Positions 1 to 12,685 of a stretch of 64,000 nucleotides of DNA are shown here, one piece after another. A program made the position numbers and the translations under genes. The notes beneath the pieces were generated by a model. It was not told where the DNA came from. It worked only from the letters and a program-made list of their open reading frames with translations, and did not search any database. The stretch spans positions 124,001 through 188,000 of the forward strand of contig KN880439.1 in assembly GCA_000934385.1 (NCBI GenBank). Reading direction: 5' to 3'. Within the stretch, counting starts at the first letter, position 1. Every line of letters starts with the position of its first letter. The DNA comes from Cylindrobasidium torrendii FP15055 ss-10 (taxonomy: Eukaryota; Basidiomycota; Agaricomycetes; Agaricales; Physalacriaceae).

Positions 1-3000
1 CCCTCGCCATTCTTGTTGTATTCGTCCAATGTCCGAGACACTGAATCAAACGCAGTTGTCCCACCGCTCCCCTCAAGTTCGTTGACAATGGTAGAGTGGA
101 TGACCGAATTGACAGCCAAATTCCGCACAGACACCTCCAGACAAACATTTGTATAAATCCCAGGCGACTGGAATTCCGTCGTTGGGAGGTCCTCCGCATA
201 TCTTCTGTCCTGCTCCCAACCACCCAAATCTGGTTCCTCCCCAGGTGACCACCAAAGGACGATATCGTTTTGGATAAGTCGGCGCGCGAAACAGACGTCG
301 GCAATCAGCAAGGGTTGGTCGCCTTCAAGGTGGCCAATGGGAATATCGTAGTAGTCCGCCAACCCTTTCGTCCGGTCCATCCAAGCGCCAAGTCCCAGAT
401 AGCGCGAAAGCATCTTCTGCACGACGTTGTTCTGCCACGGGAATACGTCAAGGCTGTGCGATGAGCGAGCCTTGGTCATTGAGAAGACGGGGAACTTGGC
501 GAGCTTCGGCACTAAGCGATCGAAGTATGACTGGTCTTTGCTGGACGATATCACGACGGTGTAAGATTTGTCCTCCATTATCCCAAGTTCGCGGGAAACA
601 GCCTTCAGAGCGGTGGAGTCGGACGCATGGTAGACAATGTTTGTGGTGATGCTGTCAGGGTAGGAGACCGAATCGTTCGTGCCGAACCTCTCTTCACGTT
701 TCTGCTTCAGCTCGAGATACATTTGCTCGATGCGTGTGATGGGCTGACGGCGAGTTGCCGGATCTACAACATGAAGCTTGACATCGCCAGTCGGCATGAA
801 GACAGCAAATACATGAAGTGCCCCATTAGCTGCACAGGCGTGATAGAGGAAGATGTACTTCAAATCAAATCCTTGGAGATATTTGTGTTTTGAAGACCCC
901 AAACTCGCAGAATCGAGCTGATCCAAATCAAAGCCGACGGTTTGACCGCGATTGAGGGTCATTCCTGCGTCCTCAGCCATGCAGGATTTACCCAATGCGA
1001 TGATACCGCGAACGACAAGAGGGACCTACAGCACGTTAGTAACAAAGGTATCGAAAAATCATCGCTGATTTACCTGCTTCTCATAAATGCCATCGACTTC
1101 AGGATTGTTGGCCAGTTCGATGAAATGCTCGTGTAGCGCTTGATATGTTTCCTCACGCAGTGTTAGCTTGAAGAGATTAGGCGCAGGCATATCTCGAGGC
1201 AAAGATTTTGTAACATGTTCGACGGAGTACAAGTCTTTCCTAAAGACGTCCGCTTTAGGCGAGCGCAGATGGACGTACATCTCCCGAGGAATGCGCAGCG
1301 GCACGGACAGTATGCTTCCCTCTACCGAGAGCCACATAACGAAGCGACCGGGGATCTTGCTCTCGCGAATCTGCAAAATATCCCATCGTCGCGTGGTGCG
1401 AACCTTGACGCCGCGGAACATGGAAGGAACCACCGTAGAGTTTGCAGATGAAGACCCTGGCTCATCCGACCAACGAGATGTGAGCCGTTGTTTCCATCGA
1501 GGGCGCATCGCTTTCAACCAAGCCGAATAGTCATAGTTGGGATCGGGGACTTCGGTCACAGTTGCAGCTTGTTCAGCCTGTGGCTGCGGTCGCGGTTTGC
1601 GCTTGGTAACGGTAATCCGTATACGTCCATCCTGTGGCTTCGAACCCTCAGCGACCATATCCTCCATATCCATACCCAAATCCAATTGACTCTGCGTTTG
1701 CGTCTGCGTATCCTGGCTGTCTTCATACGCTCCAACACGGAAGAAGTCGGTCAGCTTATTTTGCTTGAACTTGTCGACCTGGCCAGCAACGCGCCGATGC
1801 AACCAGTCGGGGTGCTTGATCCTAGGAACAGGATTGGGCACTTTTTGCATTGCAGCGGGAATAGTGATGAGCTTTTGGATCACCGACCCAAGACGGTCGA
1901 TGTAATAGTCCCAATCCAGAATGGAACGAAGGTCGAAGGTAGTCAGGCTGTTGTCTTTAAGCCACTTGCGAAGATACGCTTGTTTGATGCTATCCTCCGC
2001 AGAGAAAATCGCAACGGGAACGGCGCGTTCTGTGACGGGTGCGCCAACGGGTTTCTGTGAAATAATGAACTTGCAAGCCAAGCCTTTGTCCTTCACCATC
2101 TGGTCGCCCAGAAATTCTGCCAACCGCTTCGCCGTGCTGATAGATGTAGACTTCTGGCCTGCGTACTCCGCCAGAGTTCGCGACATGCTACGATTCTCGG
2201 CAATGAGCTCGACGAGCTCCTCATCGTCCAAAGTTTCCGCCTTGCTGAATAAGATATCCAACCACTGATCCGCCACCTCAGCGACAGCACTGTAACACTC
2301 CTCCGTAGTGGAACCAAGTAGAAAGCGCTCGAAGAGTTGCTGCTGAAAGATCTTGATGAGTGACAACTCGCCACGACGCTTCACCTCGAAACCTTTGAGC
2401 TCGGCCAGTGACCCGTCCTCGTTGAATACAGCATAACGCTTCTTCAACAGCTTGTCCTCCTCTTTGGATGAGGGTAGGATCATAGCTTTGTAGGGCCCAT
2501 CCAATTCAAAAAAGATGGAGTTTTCGCTATGGATCTCGTAGTGGCCAGTTTCGGGGTTGAGGTCGTGATACTGGTGATTTGTATACTGCGCGTGAACGAG
2601 GTGATTGAGCATAGTACAGGGATACGAGAACGCGATAGATTTGCCGTCCTTTAGTTTGAACTTGAAATCCTCAGGGAACACGCCGGGCAGCATGCACCAG
2701 ATACCATCTGTGTCCAGTTCCAGAGGGCGTCCAATTTGCTCGACAAGTTGGCGCGCCATCTGGATGATCTTAGCGCCCGTCAAACAAGTAATGCCCGCCA
2801 TTTCCATCGAATGCCAGCGGGCACCCTTCCTCATCACGTAACCGTAGAAGGAGTTCAGGATACACTTGTGCGCTAGCTGCAACGAGTCGTATATGACGAT
2901 CATCTTCCGCGCTTCGTCCACCTCTGTAATCGTCCTGCTCTCCGCAACGAAAGTATCCAACTTCTTCTTCCAGGTCTTGTGCAAGCCCTTGTACTCGTAG

Positions 3001-5675
3001 CGTCGATCACGGAAGCGCCTAACGGTGTCGACATAGAACGGATTTTCTCGTTGGCAAACAATCGATTCACGCGTCTCGATTTTCGTATCTTTGGTTTTCT
3101 TGTAAACCTTTCTCGAATAATCACCCAGCCGTTTATGAAGCATAGCAGTCTGTTCGGCTTCTGTGAGATCATTGAAAGACCTGGGTAGTCCTCCAGTGCG
3201 CTTCGGCGGGAAGGATTCCAAGTTGAGGGCATGCCGAATCATGTTGTACTCGTCGCGCTGTGCTGGGAAGTATTCACCGCGCCATGCCCATTCCAAGCGC
3301 CTATCGCACGTCTTCTTGGGCCTGTTGTAATCACAGACAGCACAAACAGCTTCGTCAACCATAGAGTCCGGTTGGAGACGGTTGGATAACATGATATTGG
3401 GATACATGGCGGCGACATCCAGATGATAGATGAGTGGTTTGTCCGTCCGTCTTGGGTTGTCACGCATTACTTCGAGAGCAGCTTGGATTGCGCTCTTGAC
3501 CTCGTCGTAGTTATTAACGTCTTCAAGGTTTGCTTTGGACTCGTCAACGATACAGAATCTGAGGGCGGCGTCGAGGTCGTCAATCAGCTGAGAAGCAATG
3601 AGAATATGACCATAGGCATTAGCAAGTGACCAACCTCTTGGACAGCCGACGGAGTGATCTTGAAGTCCGTTTCAATATCAGAACGAAAGACGCCTGCTTC
3701 GAGGGCCTCGACGTGTCCTCCTACATACGTCTCGCTGGAGAGCAGATGTCCTTCATACATATGTCCGTGCGCTTCATCGTGGCGATTTGGCATAATGATC
3801 TTGCCTCTATACGCTTCCACCTACTCTTGATTAGAGCAGGAACGTAAAAACTAGGTGGCACACACACCATGAGAAGGGTTTCACAGAGCGTGCCCGTGCC
3901 TTTGCGCAACACCTCATCCGGGCACAATGGAATGATGTTACACAGCGAGAAGATGAACGGATGGACGTATTTCATGTAGAGGTAGTATGTCGCTACGGCA
4001 TCGGAGACGGAGTACTGAGCAAGTGTCTGAGGCTGTTCCATGGCGTATCTGCTCTTGGCTCAGTAAATTGACATTTGAAAGAATGACACTCACGGAGTCA
4101 TGAGCTCTGGGTCCAACTCAAGGGGCTCGTAACCCAGCTTGTTCTTTGTCACTGCCTTCAAGCCCTGACTGCCCTGGGGAAGGTAGGAGTCACGCTTGAC
4201 CCAGCGGAATGCATCCATGTGTGCACAGGTGCGACTCTTGTATTCGTCTTCCATGTCTTTGGCAAATCCAGTCTCGAGGAACATGTCCATGCCATTGATT
4301 TTGGCGCGCGCATCCAGAAAAGGGAAATCGAAAAAGTCTCCGTTGAAAGTTGATATAACAGTTGGCTTGACTTCTCGTATGTGAGAAAAGAACCGGGAAA
4401 TGGTTGCAGCCTTTTGGACGGTCAACACTTGAGCATTGAGCAGACAAAATGCTAACCTCATCCTTCTCGTTGAAGACCACGAATGGTCCAGGATAATCAT
4501 CGCGCGGGGTATACTCGAAGTCGTCAATGTCCTCTGAAATGATCTCGCGGTTGGTGATGAGGTATCCCTGGCCGTCAATCATGTACGAAATCATCATGAC
4601 CTGGTCAATAGCCTGGTCAGGAAACTTGAGAGGTGCCTTCGTCGTCTCGATATCGAACGCCATAACCACTGGATCCGCACGCTTTACACGCTCCGCCATC
4701 TGTACGAACTTCGGCTGGCCCTCGCTCCACGTGACGGCGTACCAAAGCCCAACGCGGATTTCCTCGTCAATGGCGACGCGAAGATAATATGGCACATCGT
4801 ACTCGCGCACGTCAATGATGCTTTCTCTTGGATCGATATCGCGTCCACTGCCCGCGCCTCCGCGTCCACCGCCAAATTCACCTTCCAGCTCAATATCCAT
4901 GCTTGCTCCGCCGTTCAAGTTCCCGCTCGCTGTTGCGCTGACCACCTCCGCATATGCATCCACCGCGCTGCGATTCGCACTGTTCTCCAAAGCCAATGGC
5001 ACAATTTCGCGACGCACAGAAAGAAGGTCGTTGACATTGCGGAAACATAGTTTGATGTACAGGCGTTGGTGGCCCATGAGGTGATTTGGCATCTTCAAGT
5101 CCTCCTTGCGTTCGCGCACAACGCGCGAGATGAGGCCTTCATACTTCTTCACAAGCCATTCTTCAATAGTGGATTCAGTTCCAGCCTGGAATTGTTCAAG
5201 GAAATGATTTTGCAGATAAATAGCCACGCACCTTGCAGGCAATGTAGAAGTACGCTTCATGCGCCAACGTTGCCTTGAACATTGAGCCATCGTCTTGGAT
5301 AAAGTAGTAGTCCACAGCAGCCTTCCCTGTTGGCCATTCAGGATCTTTGAGCGTCGTCTATTGTCTCTGAGCCGCAGAACAAATTCCAGGGAAGTGAGGA
5401 CGTACGGGACGCATGTTAATTAACCAGCCTTCCTTGCGTGCTCCCTCTTCGACACGCGCAAATCCTAGTTTCTCGTCGACCTCGTCTTCAACCTTGATTC
5501 TCTCGAAACGTTCTGCAAGCGCTGTTCCGTCGTCTTCGCGTCTTGGTGCAGGTCCACCGCCCCTTCCACCGCCTCTGCCACCACGACCTCGACCCCGCCA
5601 GCCTCCTCGAAAATTTGATCGGCCTCCACGGGAGGAGTTAAGTCCAAATGCTCCGCGACCTGAGCCTCTGGCCAT
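1..5675 (-). CDS. POL2: DNA polymerase epsilon catalytic subunit, 3' end cut by window edge
   Basis: Leading-strand replicative polymerase with proofreading exonuclease. Eight exons in the window (5675-5406, 5357-5232, 5185-4457, 4410-4094, 4048-3868, 3820-3635, 3587-1074, 1025-<1) join in frame to about 1,782 codons of an expected 2,200. Visible motifs are Exo I FDIET, Exo [13 protein letters not shown], Exo [16 protein letters not shown], Pol motif [11 protein letters not shown], motif [12 protein letters not shown] and motif [10 protein letters not shown]. The spaced cysteines of [14 protein letters not shown] fit the Fe-S site of the epsilon polymerase domain. The last exon seen enters the inactive C-terminal polymerase-like half. 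The zinc-binding C-terminus lies outside the window. The start codon at 5675 opens on an Arg/Gly-rich tract (about residues 12-40), which is unusual for the family. Identity is very secure. Confidence 0.97.
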
Positions 5676-5922
5676 GGTCGGTTGATGGAGAAGACACACC
5701 GCGCGAAATGCATTACATTGTGACTGGAATCACATGATGTGACGAGACGCGTCAATTTGCAAACTCAGTCTCCCAGTCTGAGTGTACTACTGTACGGTGT
5801 TGCACTCGAAACTTGTCAAGCTGACTGAGCCTAGAAATTGGAAGGGTGATAGCTGTGAATATACAGTGTAAAGATACATGGTAGTGCTAGTTTAGTAATG
5901 TGATGCTACAAAGTCGATAATT

Positions 5923-7702
5923 CTACACAACTTCCTTCGATGGGTAGTCGACAAATTGGTGACGATTAACTGTCATTTCCACCGCCATCCGTGTCGACCC
6001 AATCGTATCAGAGCTGTCTGGCACTTCCGATTTTGCCTGCATCATATACGAGTTGCGGACCTATGGCAGATATCAGTCCTCACCTTGCGACAAAGATGAA
6101 AAGGCCATACCTCGTTCAATTTGTGTGGCCCAAGGCGGGCCGTATTGTACGTGTTGTTGGATCCAGCACCGACACCACCACTGGTGGTGGAGATTCCCTT
6201 GCCTCCACCGCGAGAGTTCATACTTGACACAAGACTGCAGGCGTACAATTTTGCTAGTGGGAAGTTGAAGATCAAATGGCTGGTCCAATATCAGCGTGCA
6301 AGGCAAAAATCTGCGTCTACAACTCACATCCCAGTGGGCTAGAAAAGATCGTGAGTTTGTAATGACACTTGAAGCTAGGGCACTTACAATGGCCAGGAAC
6401 GTAACCAAATCAATCAGCGCGCAAACCGAGGTAATCAGGCCAGTCTGCACGGTGACTTGCAGCAGCCTCGTTAGGTGCGAACAAATAAGAGGACAAGAAA
6501 CGCACGCCGTATAATCTTGTCAACGATATCGTCTGACTGTTGGAAGCCAGTCTTCTTCTTTTTCTATGGTGCAAGGTCAAGGACAATCATAGCAGGCCAC
6601 CGTCGAAGACACATGCCCTAAAACGGCTCCTCAGTCCCATGATATAAGAGTATGGATGGATGGCTTACAGGTGTAGAACGAGAATAGCGGTGATGAGAAT
6701 GTCGCAAACCGATTCTGACGCAAGCCATAAGATGACCACAGACTAACAAACGAATATTAAACCAGCAGAAAAAACAACACGCTACGCACCTGGAAGCTTT
6801 GGAATTCCGTGAAGACAGGATGAATTGCCGCTGCTTCGATGGCAGTGGCAAGCGCGCCGACTAAGATGATGAGGTTCAGTTTCACCGTTACAGGAGAAAG
6901 ATCTTCAGTCACCAAGGCCGAGGATAGCGAGCACAAAGACCGGTCCAGCGAGCCAGTAGCCGCCAGTCAGGACTTTGATGCGCCATCCGAAGAATATCTG
7001 CACTAACGTTGCAATGATGCCCTAATGGATGTTTAGCGAGTACCGAGCAGGGGTGACCATTCAGCTCACAGTGAGCGCGGGATCTACAGGTCGGCATTAG
7101 AGATCTATCGACCGTAGGAGGAGGAAACAGCATACCAGTCGCGAATACTGCGGGATGCATATAATGTGAGTGATGTAGACAGAACAATGACTTAGGGACG
7201 CACCCCATGTAGCCTTTGCTAAATATGCAGTATCGCCTTTCGAGAGGTTAGAATCCAAGTCTGGAGCGAAGAGTGTAGCACCAACCATAGTGCGCCACGA
7301 AGCACTCATAGAGATACGCAAAATCAAAGGCGGTGTTGGCGGTATCCAGGGAAAAGAGAAGGATGACGAAGAGCTTCATCCATTTGTTATCCCTGTCGTA
7401 GGCGATGTAATGAGGACAGATGGAGAGCAGGACGAGCAGCGACGACGAACTGTTTGTACGTTGCAAAATAGACGTATGTCTGCATGATCATGATGCCGTA
7501 TAGAATGAGATTGAAGGCTAGGAATACATTGAACTCTGAGCGTGGGTCTAGAAAAATGTACGAACCAAAGCCGATGAACATAGGACCATGGCTAATGGCG
7601 GTCGCGGTGAGCTAAGGGCGCCAGGCGTTGTTGCCAGACTCACGCTATGCTTGCCACTTGCGGCGGGGTGAGAGGCGGCGGGGCAGAGAGCGGGGTGTCC
7701 AT
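5923..7702 (-). CDS. DUF6534 multi-spanning membrane protein
   Basis: Basidiomycete-specific integral membrane protein of unknown function. Exons inferred: 7702-7644, 7591-7460, 7392-7286, 7236-7204, 7147-7136, 7083-7070, 7021-6913, 6860-6790, 6742-6669, possibly a 7-nt exon 6617-6611, then 6563-6506, 6455-6388, 6338-6328, 6279-6111, 6060-5923. With the 7-nt exon the total is a multiple of three (353 aa). Without it the frame breaks, so that junction is the weak point. Family marks are the SLDTANTAFDFAYLYE helix, HYGDTAYLAKATW, the LTVQTGLITSVCALIDL helix and the C-terminal FNFPLAKLYACSLVSSMNSR. About seven hydrophobic helices precede a cytosolic Gly/Ser/Asn-rich tail. Expansion of this family in mushrooms is known; its substrate is not. 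Confidence 0.85.
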
Positions 7703-8395
7703 TGTGGTAGTGGTAGTGGTTGAGGGGAGAAAGGCGACGCAGGATTCAGCTCTGGCGTGGCAGGATTTATACGATCGCCAATTTGGCAGGCGAGACCTTT
7801 GGCGCGCGAGAGGCATCGTCTTCGAATGGGGCTGAAATACTTGTGCGACCAACGGTGAAGGTGATTATAAGGTGAGTCCCACTCGCAAGGGCCAGCTTTT
7901 ATTACGAAGCCATCAGGTCGAGATGCAAAGTACGATTGGAATCCTGGCAGCCGTAGTAAGTGGTGCGCACTGCTGAGCGGAGGATCATTGATTCATGAGG
8001 ACAAGCTGAGCAGCCGACTAGATAGACAAGACCAGACATTTGTTTGAATTCACTATAGGTGAGGTGAGGATTCCCATGTCATTCATTCGCATATTTGACA
8101 GTTCCACAAGTCAAGATGTAGCAAGAGCCCAAAAAAATCGAGAGTGATTGAAGCAAAGCTCTTGAGGTGGCAGGTCGGACTAAGATGTATAATTCCGCCT
8201 GAGTTTACCAAATTTATTCCGCTGCAAAGTCAAGGTATCAGCCAACCAGTTTAAGCTCGATACTCGCGAGTCGCAGGGGTGGTCGTCCGGAATGAAGAGC
8301 CACGGCCGATCACCGATGGCCGCTTATCTTATCTCCGCTACTGTCCCAATAGCTTCCACCTCCAACGTCCAGACCCATCTTAATTGCACTCAACC
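7703..8395. other. intergenic, divergent promoter region
   Basis: This stretch lies between the divergent starts of the DUF6534 gene and the Rcf2-like gene. I see no credible ORF, RNA gene or repeat in it. Confidence 0.6.
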
Positions 8396-8929
8396 ATGAG
8401 CGCAAACGCCGCCGTACGAAGGCAGGAGGACGCGGACCGAGCATACGACATACAAATGACCGCTGGACTCAAGGCTAGTTTCGATACATGTATATCTACT
8501 TGCGAGTGCTGAACGGGTCTCAGATGGGAGGGCGCGCAACAGCTGGGGGCATCGGCCTTGCAATAATCGCACACTACGCATGGCCAGCGTTCCGGTGCGC
8601 TTGCATTCACCCTTGACCTATGAGATTGTCCAACTGATGGGACTCTCCAGACGCCAAACGCTGCCGTTCAAGGCATTCCTCGTATGCGGCTGTATGTCCT
8701 CCTCTCTTTCCATATCTCCCACATTGAAGGCCAAGCAGTCGCCGTGAGCGGCGTTGTCTTCGGAGCAGAAGGTGCCCTTCTGGAATACGAATCCGTGCGT
8801 CGGGCAGAGGAGAACAACGTCCGGCGACAAGCCCGCATCGAACTTGGGAGGCAGGGCATTATACCCACCGAATCCGAGATAGCTCGATGGCGCAGTGCAA
8901 AAGAGCAGGCAGATCTCCGCAACGCTTGA
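8396..8929 (+). CDS. Rcf2/HIG1-like small mitochondrial membrane protein
   Basis: Predicted 125-aa protein. Exons 8396-8477, 8531-8594, 8651-8691, 8739-8929 sum to 378 nt. The N-terminus has the AYDxxxxxGxK pattern, followed by two hydrophobic segments flanking WPAFRRQTLPFKAFLV, then a charged tail with ESVRRAEENNVRRQARIELG. This spacing resembles the N-terminal domain of yeast Rcf2, a respiratory supercomplex factor, so a role at complex III/IV in the mitochondrial inner membrane is inferred. The first intron uses a weak donor (GTTTCG) and an AG chosen to keep frame. The third acceptor could be 3 nt earlier. The family call is by pattern only and moderate. Confidence 0.6.
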
Positions 8930-9195
8930 GCCGTAGTATACTATCTATTCATCACTCTGCGGAAGCATTGTTAACGTTTACTAGTATTGAAAATGCAGAG
9001 TCCATTGCTTGAAGTACGCGGTACATAAAAGCGTAAATTATATGTGTAGTTGTGCGTGATGTATGAAGGACAACGATTGCTTGCGTGCGACATTGACAAG
9101 GATAGTTCCAAACGTTACGAGAAGCGTGAGTGCGATGTATCTAACGGCTGCCTAGTAGCTAGTACCGATAAAGTTCGTGAGATGAGTCCAATGCG

Positions 9196-11413
9196 TTAGG
9201 ACCAGCCTGCTCCCCCGTATACTGGTTGCTGGGGAGGCGGCGCACCGAGTGGCGGCGCCCAGTAGCCCTCTGGCCCCATTTGAGGGGGGCGTGGGGGTGG
9301 GCCGGGCGTGTAGTTGTGCGGTGACGAGGATGGATCATGTATTTGTCCTTGCGAGGCCACGCGAGGCAATCCTAGATGAGACGGTGGCTGAGGAAGTGGA
9401 TGATGACCGTTCGTTGCAGCTTGTGGAGGCATTGGTAGAGCACCACGCGACCCGTTCGAGGGAGGTTGCGGTAGGCTTGCTCGTCGCCGAGATGCATGTG
9501 GATCATAAGGCGACGGTGGGGGCGGGACAGGCAGTGCATGGCTGGTGATCGTGGAGAAATTCGGTGGTGGCGGAGGGGGCTGTAGTACTCCAGAGTTCGA
9601 CAAGACCAGGTCACCCTGAGACAGTGAATGCGAGTGAGGTGGCAAGGGGGATCTCGGCGGCGAGCCACCTTGCTGTCCTGAATAGGCTGTAGGGAACAAA
9701 ACACTACTACCACCCCCATAGGGAGGGGTGCCAACATTAGGGTGAGGGATTGGCGGTGGGTATGTCGGGCCCGTAGCCTTAGCTGGCTGGGGAAGCGGCC
9801 TCGAGCTTCCAGGACCATGACTGGAGTTCAGAGATGCCGAAGATGACATGTTCGGTTCGTTAGGTGGACTAGGCGTCGTTGCATATCCTCTGTACTGCTG
9901 GGGTGGCGCGTACTGTTGAGGTGCTGGGGGCTGGTATTGAGCGTAAGGATAATGCTGGTAGGGCATTGACGAAGAAGTCGGCATTTGAACTGGGGCAGGT
10001 GTATGTATGGGCATCGGTGCCTGTGAAAACACTGGAGCAAGCGAGGGCATTGACATAGAGGGCAGTGGTGGGTGCTGGGATTGAAGGGACGCAGGTTGAG
10101 ATTGGATTGGAGTTTGCGATGGCATGGGCGTGTATCTCCCTGCGGCAGCACCGTAAGATGTCCATGAGCTGAATCCGGAGGGTTCAGAAGGGTGAGTCGA
10201 CATTGGCCGGGCCGGATTGAGAGGCATGAATCCAGAGGAAGAGGCTGGGACGCTGTAACGAGGACGCTGGGTCAATTTACCAATGCTAGGGACTGGTGTT
10301 GCAGACACGGGAGGATGCTGGCCGTACGTAGATAGTCTTGAACTGTACGACGCTCCGTCGGATTCGTAGCCTTGGGGGTCGGGTGGGAGCGACGCCGCGT
10401 GCCTGGGTTCGTACGCTGGATCTCCTGCGAAATGCTGCCCGTTCAATGGCTGGAAGGGGGTCAGCAGCGGTCGCGTAATTTACGTGCACATACGTACAGG
10501 AAAGCTTTCCCTTCGAGAGTGCTGGGATGACAACGAGAGACGGCTTGTAGCGCTCGCCAATGGGTCGTATGGAGGATTATATAGCTCTGGCATTGGCCCT
10601 GAAGGATTGCGCATTGCGTTGGGACGAAAATCTCCAGGGTGTCGATGGGGTGTTGACACAGTCCTAGACTCTCTGGGCTTCTTACTCTCGCCAATGAAGT
10701 CGCCAGGCCCAGCATAATCTGGTCGTTGTTGCATTGTATTGACTTGTGATTTCTTGGGTGGCGGCTCCTCCTACGCAGAAATGAGTATACGGGTTCACGA
10801 ATGCAGTTAACGCACGTTGGAGTAAAACGTCAACTCAAGGTAAACTTTGCCAGCAAACTTTTCCTTGTGTGAGAGATGGTGCCATTCTTGGATCTGCTTT
10901 CAGCCAAGTTCAAGGTGCTAACGAGTGGCTCACCATCTTGTTCACCCTTTGTCAATACCGTAGTGAGATCCACCATTGTTTCCCCTATGAGTTCTGGATC
11001 ACGCGCGTCGTCTGCCCAACACGCCAACTTCATAACCCGTTTCGACCGCGAAGACTTGGGGGTTTTGAGCGGAGCCGACTTTGACAGTACGCCGTCTTTT
11101 GGCGGCGGCGATGGCGCGCGAGATTCATCCGCAGTTCGCGCCAGCTCATCCTCTATGTCCTCGAACACCGGGAAACGAATTTCCTCGTCCCATTCTGGGT
11201 GTTGGCCACCACGCTTGATAGTCTTCGTCCGGCCTTTGCGACCTTCGAATTCGACAGCGCAGTACGGGTCCTGTTTTCCTATGTGTCTTTTATTTGGAAG
11301 ATGGTTCTGTGGTCATTCTGAGCTACGCGGGCAACAGGAGGTCAGCGCGGGCGACGTACTGCCTTGTCGATGACAATAATGAGTGTTCCGATTTCCCTCG
11401 GATTATTGGACAT
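9196..11413 (-). CDS. C2-domain protein, Inn1/Fic1-like cytokinesis factor
   Basis: Predicted 674 aa from exons 11413-11360, 11306-10934, 10886-10816, 10770-10498, 10449-9196 (2,025 nt, all in phase). The first ~140 residues form a C2 domain: GTLIIVI strand, KRHIGKQDPYCAVEFEG, TIKRGGQHPEWDEEI, then DPELIGETMVDL and KEKFAGKVYLELTFY. The remaining ~450 residues are disordered and very rich in Pro, Ser and Gln, with many PxxP stretches. N-terminal C2 plus proline-rich tail is the architecture of yeast Inn1 and fission yeast Fic1, which link the actomyosin ring to septum formation through SH3 proteins. Septation and hyphal-tip roles are inferred from that. Confidence 0.8.
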
Positions 11414-12685
11414 GATTACAGAAAGCAAATACAGGGAAGGAGAATACAAGAATGACTGGTAGTGGTGGTGGTGGTGGTTGACGTGAAACCCCAGAGTGCG
11501 ATCGTTCCCAAACAGGGAGCTGTGGCCAGCGCCACGGCTTCAGCTGGCCTACGACGCGGCGGGTCACGTACGCAACATGGTAACGCGCACGACGGCGGAC
11601 GTAGATTTGCGACACTCAAATCTTGATATTCAGGCAATACCCTCATTGTCGTGATCCTGAAAGATTCACATCGCACAAGATGCCTTGAACTACTAGGAAA
11701 GCGTTGACTCTACTATCTCTTTCAGATGTTACAGCCAATCAAGATTACCTTCACGGCTACTACAGGAATCGAATATCTTTCAGCAATGAATCAATGTTGG
11801 GTTAGGCACTGCAGCAGCCTCGTAGAAAGTGCGAAGTCCAGTGGCACATGCAATCACCCCGATAAAAGCTACAATTTAAAACTCATCGCCTTGTCCAGGG
11901 AAATACCTCAAGACACGACATACAAAGTGTTTTTTTTAGCAATTTAATGCCAGCTAGAATCACCCCCCCCCCCTCTGTTCCAAGCGTAGAAACTACCCTG
12001 TACGCGAACCACAGACCAGGACCCACCCAGGACCACTAAGTTCGCACCGTTGATCGGTGATGGCGCACATACCAGTGTTGCTTAGCCTCTTTTGCGACGT
12101 ACCATCGAATCTATTCGCACCCAAATTCATCGTTGAACGTGTTCGTAACCGCTGCTCACCAAGTCGCCTCCAATCGTTGTGCATATCAGGTAGTATACCA
12201 GAGCCAAGCATGCAAGTGCCCGGAAAGTGCTTACCCTCGTATTTGAAATTACTCCGTGCGCGTGAGTGTTCGGTCCTTCGTTTTCCACACTGTATTGTGT
12301 AAGCTCAATGCCCTATGGCATCTACGCCGAGCACCCACAGAGAACGTTACACGGAGCCGTGCGTAGCACTCCCCAATAATTCGCAAAACGTCCAACATCC
12401 GCTACAGGACGGCAAATATTCTTGGTCCTCGTCAAAGGACCATGTAAATTGCCAGTGACTAGTGATGGTCGACGCAGCCTGTCTGGAATGCAATCGGCGC
12501 GACGGCCGTGGAATCTGTCGTTGCGATTTGTTATACTGGACTGCATGGACGAGACGTTGCATAGAAAGGGAAAGGACTACGGAAAGACGACAGACCGACA
12601 GTTGCTGATAGTAATAATACACGTATGAAGTACTTTAAAAACCAATCCGGGAAATATACGACTGCGAGCAAAGGGAACAGGAAGT
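11414..12685. other. intergenic region with an 11-C homopolymer
   Basis: About 1.3 kb between the C2-protein start and the ISU1 stop. Only short overlapping ORFs without family resemblance are present. There is a run of eleven C at 11963-11973 and a T-run near 11930-11937. Confidence 0.55.

Noticed and set aside
1168..2268. Several plus-strand ORFs (e.g. 1488-2060, 1921-2268)
   Set aside because: They are antisense shadows of the long POL2 exon, without independent family features.
11963..11973. Eleven-C homopolymer, considered as a structural or regulatory element
   Set aside because: A lone homopolymer in intergenic DNA; could be assembly noise.
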